This document shows, piece after piece, positions 54,501 to 64,000 of a DNA stretch of 64,000 nt. Every line of letters starts with the position of its first letter. Within the stretch, counting starts at the first letter, position 1. The position numbers and the translations under genes were made by a program. The notes beneath the pieces are model-generated. The model was given only the letters and a program-made list of their open reading frames with translations. It searched no databases and had not been told where the DNA came from. Source of the DNA: Amborella trichopoda (Eukaryota > Streptophyta > Magnoliopsida > Amborellales > Amborellaceae); NCBI RefSeq assembly GCF_000471905.2, contig NW_006496932.1:271623-335622 (forward strand). The letters are read 5' to 3'.

Positions 54501-56974
54501 GGTGCATATATGATTAGTCTAGGGCCTATTATACGATTGGTCTCTAGCATTTATTCATAGATAATGAAGATAGATTCCCTTTTAATAATAAAATAAGAAG
54601 AAATAAGAAGAAATGAGTACGATGAATTAAAGTACTAACCTTTACAACAATAATCTAAATTCCCCATAAGCATTAATCTAAATTCTCATAAGTGCCCGAG
54701 AAAAGAGAGCAAAATGATTACCCTTTATCTCTAATCAAATACAAAAAATTAAATTCCCCATAGTCATTAATCTAAATTCCCACAAGTGAAAAAAATGATT
54801 ACCCTTTATCTCTATATTAAACCACCGAAACCTTGATTTTCAAAACTAGTCATTCGTCCGAAACTAATCAAACCATGGAAACCTACTCTACCATGATTTC
54901 CAAAACTAATCAAACCATCAAAACGACTGATTTTCAAAATTGACTTCATTAAAATACATGTATCACATAGATACATCACCAAAACCTCGAAACCTTCTAT
55001 ACCATGATTTCTAAAACTAATCAAACCATCGAAACTATTTTTAAAACTAACTACATTAAATATACATATATCAGACGAATAGTAAGAAGCAAGTCACCGG
55101 CTCATCACTACTGGTGGAGATGAGATACATTATCATAAATAATCTCAATTACAATAATACCTCTTGAAAGCTTATAAAAAAATAAATACTCTAGCTTATA
55201 AAAAAATAAGTACTCTCTCATAGAAATCTTTATTACTTAATCACTAAATACCCTCTCAAACATACCATAATACCTCTTCAAAGCTTATAAATAAATAAAT
55301 ACTCTAGCTTATAAAAAAATAAATACTCTCTCAAACATAAAAATCTTTATTACTTAATCACTAAATACCCTCTCAAACATAACATAAAAAATGTTGTGAA
55401 TAATCTGTATTCTTGCCTTTAGTCTCCTCCAATATACTAAGTTAAAAATCTCATCAAAATTAAAATGAATCTTGAATGGTAAAGTCTGATTTTTTTTATT
55501 TATTTTTTTTAATATTGCAAAGTGTAAAACTTAAAACTCTCCTCCATTTCAAAAGAAAAAGGCATTATAATTAACTCTTATCTAAGTTAAGATGTATCTT
55601 TAACTCTGAAGCCTAAAGCTTGGAGATGAAACGCCATTTGAACGGAAGAAAGCATTTAAAGACATGAGCGCAGGTCACTTGGGAAGGTCTGTTCACATTC
55701 AAAGCGTGATATAAAAATATTCCTCTTACACAAGAGAAGCCTAATCACAAATAAAGCATGCATTTTTTTTTGTTTTTTTATTCTTTTTGGGTATTTTAGT
55801 GGGAAAGGTAGGCCTCTATCTATTTTTTTCATTGATTTAGGAGTCAAGCTTTTTCTTTAAGATGTCAGTGGGTAGTGTGCCAGCAGGATTGGAAACCACA
55901 ATAAGTAACTAAGCATGGAGTGCTACCACTACGACTTAGATCCTTTCCTAGGGCATCATATTTTGCATCGGCCGGTCCTTATTGCACTTACCATCCATTT
56001 GGACTGTTGCTATTTTACACATGGTTGGTATTTCAAATTGAAACATGTCACAAAAGTCATAAAAACACAGTTTCCAAAATAAACTACTATAAGAAAACAT
56101 TATGTACCTTGAGGAAGCAAAATGCATTATCACTTCATCGACGAAAACATTATAGGGGAGCACTGTTTTAGAAGCCAATTTTTTTCACTCTAGTTTTTGT
56201 CAAGGGTTATAGAGGTTCATTATGTCTGAAAATCTGTGGCCAAACTCATTGGATTTTAGTTTGTCATACCAATAAATGTAACCCTTTAGGACAAATTGTG
56301 TAAATTTTTGTGTTCTTATACTCTATGAATTTTTATGCTTTAATTTTCATGTCCTATACTTTATGAATTTTCATGCTTTAATTCTCATGCCCATATTATA
56401 GCCTGTACTTGCCAATAATTTCTTACATGATTCATATTAGGAGTCCCTTTTTCCCAATTATCCTTGAAATCTATCAAAAAGTATTAAAAAAATATTGTCA
56501 GAACCAACCATCCATTTTTAAAAGATCAAATCTAGGTGTTCAGAAACTATCTTTTGTATTTTTATAATTATTCATTTCTCTAAATATTTATATCAAACAA
56601 ATCCCAATGTGTCTTTTGCCTGTAGGAGCATGCGTAAAATAATATCTTTTCAGCTCCCTATTAATTGATTATTTAATGAAGATTAGTCATATTAATCGAA
56701 TTATTTTTTAAAAAGTTTTCCAGAAGTAAGAAAAATGAGTAGATATTATGTGGTTGATTGCTTCTTTTTTCTTTAGTAGTAGATGGGTAAGCAGAGAGAA
56801 ATAAGTACATGGATGAGTAGGTGACAATCTTGGTTACATGAAATTAATACTTTATCTAAAGCTTTGCAATATAAGAGAGATGTGCAACTGTCTAATGTTC
56901 CAAATTGAAATAGATAATTAGATGTTTCAAAGGAAGGGAGAGAGACGTCTAATAAATCAGGAGAGAGACAGAGA
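54501..56974. other. intergenic, local duplications, no gene seen
   Basis: A 113-bp tandem duplication lies at 55154-55390 (ATAATACCTCTT... at 55154 and 55267). AATCTAAATTCC and CAAAACTAATCAAACCAT repeat several times at 54640-55030. Open frames are short and featureless. Confidence 0.4.
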
Positions 56975-57009
56975 GGGGGGGGGGGGGGGGGGGGGAAGGG
57001 GGGGAAGGG
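56975..57009 (+). repeat. poly-G tract
   Basis: A run of 21 G, then AA, 7 G, AA, GGG. It could form a G-quadruplex on the plus strand. Its exact length is likely unreliable in the assembly. Confidence 0.9.
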
Positions 57010-58725
57010 ATAAATTTAGGATCTGAAACAATTTCAAGTCATCTAAATGCATTACCACTTCAGATCTCGAATTTTGAATCTAAAAATGTAGTGTAGATAT
57101 GATGATTTGCAAAGAACTAAAAGGAACAATATGCGAAAAAAGTTTAGTTTGTTTTTAAGATTCAGAATCCCTCTTTTCTTCAAATTATTAATCATGGTGG
57201 TCGAGATTATTGACATTGTTTTTGAGTGAATGTTAACTTACAATTAGTGGTGTTAAAACTTATTATTGTTCTACAATAAAAATAATGGTTCCTAATTATT
57301 GTTATACAATACAAAAAATTGGTTCCTAGGAAGCCATAATACCTCTCTCTCTCTCCATGTGGAAACAACATAATAAATAGAGAATGGGGACGCAAGCCTC
57401 AATCCCCTGATTGCCGAAGAGTTTTTTCTGGATGGGCCTGATTGCTTTTCTGGATGGGAAGCCAGTGCTACATAGTAAGGCCATCTACCAATGGTGGAAC
57501 AAATCTTGGGCTTTGAAGAGTCTGCTCGAATATATGACCCACTCTCAGCAGTTTGGCCTGCAAGCAGAGCACATTCTCACTTCAAACTTCTCAGACACAC
57601 AGTCATCCATACATCACACACAAATTGTTTTGCATTTTAGTTTCTCTATGGGGGCGTTTGCCAACTGGAAGTTTTAACTGAAGCATTCAAAACTTCTAGG
57701 TCACACCATGTAAAGGACTGTAGCCAACAAAACAATGAGGATCATTCATTTATTCCTCCTAGACTATTGGTACATGGGAACAAAAGGCACAATATTTGCA
57801 TCATGGATAACCAGTAAGTACTTCTCCGGGTCCTTCATGACATTGAGACTTCAACAAGTTCTGGGTAGGGATAGTGATGCAGGAAAATTAATAATAAACA
57901 AAAAAAAAGAAGAGGCTTGAGAGATTATACCCTTTCAAAGTCTCCAAGGAAGTCCACCCCAAAGATCTCTTCACAAGATCAAATGAACTCTTTCTTTACT
58001 CCATTCACTATCTCTCATAATAGGGATGTCTCTCCTTTTTAAATACAAACCAAAAAGAGAGAATAAAATAAAATAAAATAAAACTCCAAAAATATTCTCT
58101 CTCCCCACGTTCTCTCTCTCTTTAGCCCACATTTTTCCCTCTTCTAATCTTAGTAAATCTCCTCTTTTCCAAATCTCATCTTAATCTCCTTAAAAAAATC
58201 TCTATGTTGACTAGATCTCTTAAAACTACGATTCCCTTTTCCACAACCTTTAACAGAATATATCCTAATGAATTCCCATAGAAAACTTTCTATTTTGCTC
58301 CTTAAATATATACAAGGAAGAAAAGACAAAAATAACCCTATACATAAAATCTAAAAATAGCAAACTAAAGAAAAAAAAAAAAAAACCATTGCATTAGCAA
58401 GGCAAGAGTTTCAAATCAGATCAGGGTTGGAAATGGAATTTTAGGCTTTTGGAGAGTTTTTGGTGCCAAAAAGAGTGAGGAAATGAGGTTTCCAGGTATG
58501 TATAGTTTGCACTAGGTGGGGAAGCTAAGTTGACAGTGTTTCAAGAGGGAAGTGAGATTCTCAACTTTGGGACGATTTGAGAGGGAAGGAGATTTCTGAA
58601 ACAGTCAGTTTGGTCAACTGGAAGAGCAGTCGTGCAAAAGAATATAGGTGGGCGAAAACTACGGTAGATCTGAAAGAAGGTGATTGGTCTGGTGGATTCA
58701 TTCTATGTTTCATGGTGTTTGGGGG
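57010..58725. other. intergenic, no gene recognised
   Basis: The 88-codon frame at 57411-57677 (plus) and the 61-codon frame at 57735-57920 lack recognisable motifs. A-rich tracts and AAATA repeats lie at 58060-58085. Confidence 0.3.
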
Positions 58726-59195
58726 GCTGGAGCTCAGCATCAAATGCCTATGGGAATATTGTTAAAATAAAAAGCAAAAGATTCTCATGGCAAATCATTT
58801 CTAGACCATGGGAATCTCACAACAAACTTTTTGGGCAATAAACAGATACAAGGAGCAACTCCTCACTTAAACTATGCTACAGGTTGGATTTTTTCCTGGA
58901 GTTCAAATGTTACATCATGGGTGCCCTTTAGCTCAGGCAGAGTTCATCAGTTCATCATGGGCTGGAGCTTGGCATCAGATGCCCATGGGAATACTGTTAG
59001 AAAAAGCAAAAGATTATCATGGCAAATCAATTTCTAGACCATGGGAATCCCCCAACTAACTTTTTGTGAAATAAATAGAGACAAGGAGCATCTCTTCACT
59101 TAAACTATGCTACATGTTGGGTTTTTTTCCTAGAGTTCAAATGTTACATCATGGGTAACCTTTAGCTCAGGCAGAGTTCATCAGTTCATGGTTGT
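58726..59195. repeat. 235-bp tandem duplication
   Basis: GCTGGAGCT(C/T)(A/G)GCATCA(A/G)ATGCC starts at 58726 and 58961, and the units match to TCAGGCAGAGTTCATCAG with scattered substitutions. The open frames at 58831-59059 fall in it. I recognise no protein. Confidence 0.85.
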
Positions 59196-59835
59196 CAGGC
59201 CCATTCCTATTATGGTGTAATTTCTCTAAGATCACTATCCATCGGCACTGAAATCTCTAAGAATGTCGAGTGTGGAATTGGGTGGAATGCAATAGAAAAA
59301 TGAACACCATGGGAATTATTTATTTGGAGATCACTGCTCAATCAGAATTTCTAAAAGCTGACATACAACAAAAATTCATTAAGTTACCCAAAACTAAAAG
59401 AGACTGGTAACTAGAGATGAACTGCATGTCATGAGGAAGCATTTTCAAGATCAATTGGGCACAAACTCCACAGAAGGTCCTCTTTATAGATTTTCTTTCA
59501 GATAAGCAATCGTCACCGGAAACAAGATGTTCACGTTAATTTTTAATGGTTCACATTAATTTTTAATGGTCCACTTGTAGTGCAAGGAGATTCTTTAAAC
59601 ATGAATCAATGCGTTATTAAGGAAAGTCACATATCATCTCTCACCAAGTATACAAATGTAATATCCAGCTTTCGAAATGTAGCATTTCTATAGCTAAAAG
59701 AAGAAAAATAAACGACTTTACAAAAGCAATAAAGTACCATGCCACCCATAGACACCTTGTTAATTTACATCCACCTTTTATATTTCGATGGAACACCTAT
59801 ATTAATTAAGTATAATGGGGAATGGAAAAAGTATA
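59196..59835. other. intergenic, no gene seen
   Basis: AT-rich, with a short direct duplication of GTTCACATTAATTTTTAATG (59540-59570). Confidence 0.4.
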
Positions 59836-61700
59836 TGTTGGGTTTTTGTGGCAATTTAAAGGCCCTATGAGAGCATGTTCTGAAAATATATAATGAATTA
59901 TTGACTCCAGTGGGAGTATGATCCAACTTGGACTATAGGGCATTGATAATGCCTTAGACTCACATGAGTTTTGACTAGCTATAACTCAATGATAAGTCCA
60001 AAACTCGTAGTTCTGGGAATCGTGTAAGCACAACCGATAAGGGTTTCGATGTGGGGTTATCCCTAGATGAGGTCGGAGATGTGCCCAAGACAGTTGACAA
60101 GGGGACATGGATTTGACCCCTATTTGTAATGGATAACCTAAGACGAGAAGGACCTAAATCCTCATCAATACCATCTCACATCATGTATATTAGATAGCCG
60201 TCCGGGAAGCAACCCTTTGGATAAGGGTGTGTGACATGTACATGTGCAGAAGAGATGACTCCCTGCAACACTAGACTGTGCTGGAATGACCATGGAGCAT
60301 ACTGCTGAAATGGGCCCCGGACTTGTCCTCAAGGAGGGACTTGTAATCTATGGTCTAGGATCGTATCTTCTTCACTTATTGACTGACTTTGTTAGTCTAA
60401 TCATGAACCCCTACGATAGGTTGTAGGTTATGGGATCGGTTGGGTCAATTTTAGAAAGTGCAGTGAGATGCGGTCTCTAGAGAAGATGGAGTCCTCAATA
60501 TATTTGTCGTAATCTTAACTCTATGGATCCAATTCCCATCAAAACTTATTTCATATGTTTAAATAAGTCTTAATTATTTTATAGATAATTGAAATGAATT
60601 TTTTGACCTCTCTGAGTAGTTTATTTCATTGAAAAATAATTTTCATATAACGAAAAATCAATTTTTGGTTCTATTTTAATCAGAGAGAAAAATAAAATAT
60701 TTGGATGTTTTGTAAAATTTGTTTTAATATCTAAAATTAAAATTAATATATTGGGGGCCCAATGGGGTTCAATGGGCTCACAAATGCGTGAAGCGTGGGG
60801 CCCACATGGGTAGTGCGCCCCACCCCATGCAAACTTTCCTTATTGTTTTATGTGCCTTCTAAGGCAAGTGATGATTTGAAGTTTTGGAAACTTAAGGTGT
60901 AGATTTTTTAATTGAAATTATATTGGAAAATGTAAGATATCAAATAAGTATAAATTAAATACTTTCTCCACACAAAATATTTGATGGGAATGGAATTATG
61001 GAAGCTGAGGGATAAGATTCCACATCATTCCTTTAATCATGATGGCTGATCTAAAGAATAAATTATTGAGATCTCGTCACCCCGTAGGTCTCCAAGATCA
61101 AATGTCAAGATTAAACCTCATAACGATGGTAAAACCCTAACCCTAGAAACTAGATAGCCTCTTTTTTTTATATACTAACTATGGGGGTTCTATATCTTAT
61201 CTTTTTATCTCTTTCTCTAAGCAACCAAAGGGGGCATGCCCCACTCTAGCCTTCTTTCTCTTCTTTCTCTCATCCAAAATTAGGGTTTAGGAAAACTTAA
61301 CCCTAAGGGATGGCATGCCCAAGCCACACAAGCCCTAGCCCTAGGTCCTTGCCTCATGCTCATGTATTGAACCTTGGTCAAGGAAATCCCATGTGATGCT
61401 ATCTAAGGGTTTTTTGCCTAGGCTTCCCTAATTGTGAGGTGTGTTCTTGAATCAAGATCCCATGCACCATCGGTGGAGGAGACTAGGTTTGGGGTGTACG
61501 AAGACCTTGGGGGGTAACCTGAGGCAAGGTACATGTTTCATATTCCGTACTTATGTTGCTTCTATTGCTTTCTTATGTAATTTTCAGTTCTACATGATAA
61601 ATGTAATTTTCTTTTAATGGCATGCAAGTGAGAGGTTTTGGCTATTTCATTGAGTCAAAATTGTATTTTGGACACTTGTAAGTGATCCGGGTGCCAATAC
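59836..61700 (+). mobile_element. probable solo LTR, same Copia family as 25022-27116
   Basis: It starts TGTTGGGTTTTTGTGGCAAT, like the minus-strand start of the 25-27 kb LTR, and keeps the same block order: GTGGGAGTATGATCC, GGGTTATCCCTAGATGAGGT, a GTGGGGCCCACATGG/GCGCCCCACCCC block, AAACCCTAACCCTA, a TTATATA region and a CT-rich stretch. GTATA lies before the start (59831-59835) and again at 61701-61705, a possible 5-bp target duplication. The right end CCAATAC lacks the usual CA, so that boundary is uncertain. No internal region or second LTR was found. Confidence 0.55.
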
Positions 61701-62744
61701 GTATAAAAGAGTAGAAAAATTTTAATTGGTATTGACTTCCCCAGTCACATAGTCCACCATTCATTATAATCATCATAAGAGAGAAGGAAAGTGGTTACAG
61801 CTTTCTATTTTTTATTGTCCTCTTTCCGAATGTTGGATGCTCTTCTAGACTCTGGTTTTACCGATCTGATTCTGGACTTTACCGATACGATTCTGGACTC
61901 TGGTTTTACCGATCTATTTGTTATGCATTCATGCAAGAGTATGCTCCTTGTATGGTGGGTCATTACCTTCTTGCCAATAAAGGTGCTTTACAGGTGGAAG
62001 ATAATAGACAACATAGTTCCTAGGCTAGTTGTTTTAGTCTTCTAGAGTTCCTAGGCTAGTTGTTTCAGTCCTCTAGATTTTACCTTGACTATAGCTTAGA
62101 TGGTGTTTGTATCAGATGGTATGAAGATGTAAGCCTTCTACAGCCTTAGCCGTTTCTAGACGAGTCATAGTAACCCTAAAGTATTGGACATAAGGTATAG
62201 GTCACTAGGGACATGAGCCACAATGGGCATGAGTCATATTTGGCATGAGCCATACTACGCATTAGTCATTTGGAACATATAGGTGCATAGCCAAATGGGC
62301 TATTCTCTACATTGGTTGTTTGCACCCTCAACCTGGTAAGGCATAAGTCACGATTATTTCAGCGGCACATAAACACACAAACATTGAGGTTTACAAAGAA
62401 GCCCTTCTATTTAATTTGACCATGTCCATGGGTGAACAGAGGTCCCACGATGTTTCACAACTTTTAGGTGTCCATTGATGCCATAGAACCCAACTAAATT
62501 ACCCTTCACAAATATATGAAATGCTCCAGAAAAGATGTAATTTGGTTCTTTTCTCCATATGCCTCCCATCTAGGGAGTTGTAGCCTCCCTTGCAGACATC
62601 CTCCTAAAGGAGGGATGCCATCTATTCCCTGAGTTTTCTGTCTTGAAAACATTGTATACATATTTCTCTTACAAATAAAGTTTGGGTAAGGTAATTTTAT
62701 TCTTTGCCAAGCACAAGCTGTTTCACATAAATTCTGCCACCATA
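61701..62744. other. intergenic, no gene recognised
   Basis: A short repeated GACTCTGGTTTTACCGATCT (61849 and 61897) and a repeated GAGTTCCTAGGCTAGTTGTTT area (62008-62070). The 84-codon frame at 61791-62045 contains this repeat and is not recognisable. Confidence 0.35.
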
Positions 62745-62855
62745 CATTTCCAAATTATAATTGAATGAGGGTAGTTTTATCCATTTCCAAATTATAATTG
62801 AATGAGGGTAGTTTTATCCATTTCCAAATTATAATTGAATGAGGGTAGTTTTTGT
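62745..62855. repeat. 37-bp tandem repeat, three units
   Basis: CATTTCCAAATTATAATTGA starts at 62745, 62782 and 62819. The units are identical apart from the last few bases. Confidence 0.95.
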
Positions 62856-63192
62856 TATTTACCAAGGACAATATGACATTCTTTATATAGGGGTGACATT
62901 CTAGTGATGTCTGTCCTAATCAATAAAAAAAGAAGCTTGTATTAACAATGTAAAACGTCTTTCTTGCTTCATGCATAACTTCTGTTATGTCCTGGTCACA
63001 TGACAGAAGTAACCCCACCCAAAAATGATTGACAATACAAAGTAGGTATTTTACTTCGGAAAACAAAGGCCTGTTAAAAAAAGTTACTAATAGACTTTCC
63101 CCGCCCCGGCCCCCCTTAAAATTAAGTTTCACTACTCATTACTAATAGAGTAAGTTAGCAGATCTCCACATATACACGCATACATGCATGTC
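62856..63192. other. downstream flank of the GatA-like exon, no exon seen
   Basis: I looked here for the next (last) GatA exon on the minus strand and did not see one. Confidence 0.4.
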
Positions 63193-63252
63193 CACACACA
63201 CACACTCACACGAGCGCGCACACACTAGCACGAAGAGAGAGAGAGAGAGAGT
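63193..63252. repeat. (CA)n and (GA)n microsatellites
   Basis: CACACACACAC, a CG-containing CGAGCGCGCACACAC part, then (AG)n at 63235-63251, immediately after the donor site of the GatA-like exon on the minus strand. Confidence 0.9.
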
Positions 63253-63260
63253 GAGTGAAC

Positions 63261-63374
63261 CTCATCAAATGCAGAGCCAATCAATTGAAGACCAACAGGA
63301 AGACCTACATCTCCACTTTGAACAAACCCGCATGGAAGAACTAGAGCAGGCAATCCAGCCAAGTTAACATTGAC
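63261..63374 (-). CDS. gatA: GatA-like amidase, one exon
   Basis: An exon of 38 codons reads [18 protein letters not shown]...[15 protein letters not shown]. It matches the amidase-signature family near the C terminus of glutamyl-tRNA(Gln) amidotransferase subunit A (the family block VN.AGLPA..VPCG, then GLPVGLQ.IG). GatA works with GatB and GatC to make Gln-tRNA in plastids and mitochondria. An acceptor AG (rc of 63375-63376) and a donor GT (rc of 63259-63260) flank it, and the frame is open through both junctions. I see no stop in it. Other exons are not visible to either side within the window. The gene should begin beyond the right edge. It may be a real gene with long introns or a fragment. 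An alternative is another amidase-signature enzyme. Confidence 0.7.
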
Positions 63375-64000
63375 CTGCTTCAACACCATAAACTGTTTAG
63401 AATTGCACAACAACACAAAGAACAATGGAAGGAAGCCCTGAAATAAAAACATAACCTATTACATTTAAATCCGAAAGATGAAATAGACTAATAGGAAATG
63501 CTGACTACTTAAGTGAAGTATGAGCTTCCAATATAGATGTCCATGCAAAAAAGTCAAAGTATCAAACCCTTCAGATTGATTAAAAGCAAACCCGAGAAAA
63601 CGAGGACTTGTTTGAAGTCCTAAGGCATCATAGAATTTCAAGGTTGTTATATTAGGTAAAATAATATCTTCAAATGTATGATTATATCCCATCCCTATTA
63701 ATATATGCTTCTATCAAAATCTGACCCTGCCCATCTGAATAGGGGAGATTGAAGGGGAGTTTTCTCAAATACTTTGAAAGACATCAAATAAATTTAAGAA
63801 TTTAATAAAACAGAGGGATTCAGCTATAGATAAACCCAAATATTGCTATTTGATACACCACCTATGAGGTGAACATAATTCACTTCGAAATAAAAATAGC
63901 TTAAGGATTGAAAAACTAGATCTAAGGTTTGAAGGAGAGCAAAGAAAAGTTTTGAAAAAATAATAATTAGAAATAAAAGTAAAAAGCAATTAAAAACTAA
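63375..64000 (-). other. probable intron of the GatA-like gene
   Basis: No exon recognised. An open frame at 63465-63692 reads DALGLQTSPRFLGFAFNQSE and similar, which does not match GatA. A pyrimidine-rich stretch with CAG lies on the minus strand near 63437. Confidence 0.35.

Noticed and set aside
63465..63692. Upstream GatA exon
   Set aside because: The predicted peptide does not match the amidase family; it is treated as intron.

Overview
This is plant nuclear DNA, almost certainly from a flowering plant. The evidence is two long intronless PPR genes, a plastid rpoC1 fragment that keeps its group II intron, and a dense mix of Gypsy, Copia, RTE-LINE, hAT, Mutator-like and MITE sequences in an AT-rich background with scaffold gaps. 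I cannot name the species. There is no prokaryotic-style operon and no CRISPR array, and I recognised no tRNA or rRNA gene.

Layout. Positions 1-8937 are a minus-strand, gag-only Gypsy-like element (5' LTR 7955-8937, primer binding site 7934-7954, broken gag about 3860-7070, partial 3' LTR 1-498). A plus-strand solo LTR (2518-3859) is nested inside it. From 8938 to 13260 lie a MITE, local tandem duplications, a 2.2 kb non-autonomous Copia element with a 5-bp target duplication, and a hAT-like MITE. A gap follows (13335-14185), then a 1.72 kb foldback element with a perfect 9-bp target duplication (14512-16232) and several MITEs. A degenerate minus-strand Copia element with very long LTRs occupies 19735-27116. 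A MITE cluster and a gap fill 27261-30063.

Genes. A DYW-type PPR gene (30204-32564, plus) and an E-type PPR gene (45231-47690, minus) are the only two intact protein genes. Both should be organelle RNA-processing factors encoded in the nucleus. Between them lie LINE and foldback remnants, a lone exon of a CKS1-like cell-cycle gene broken by a stop codon (41072-41224), and a 2.66 kb hAT element with a perfect 8-bp target duplication (41396-44050) inserted just downstream of that exon. A nuclear plastid DNA insertion carrying rpoC1 follows at 48703-50950, cut on one side by a gap.

The right end (51-64 kb) is mostly non-coding: a hairpin-bearing MITE, an RTE-LINE 3' end, tandem duplications, a poly-G tract and a probable solo LTR of the same Copia family. 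Near the edge is one well-preserved exon of a GatA-like amidotransferase gene (63261-63374, minus) whose other exons are not visible.

No new multi-gene system was found. The most unusual signals are a repeated GGGCGACAC/GTGTCGCCC palindrome in the Gypsy LTR and leader, a group of MITE families with self-palindromic termini and a shared interior, the near-palindromic foldback element, and the many direct tandem duplications. Gene and family names come from recognising sequence motifs; no database search was run.
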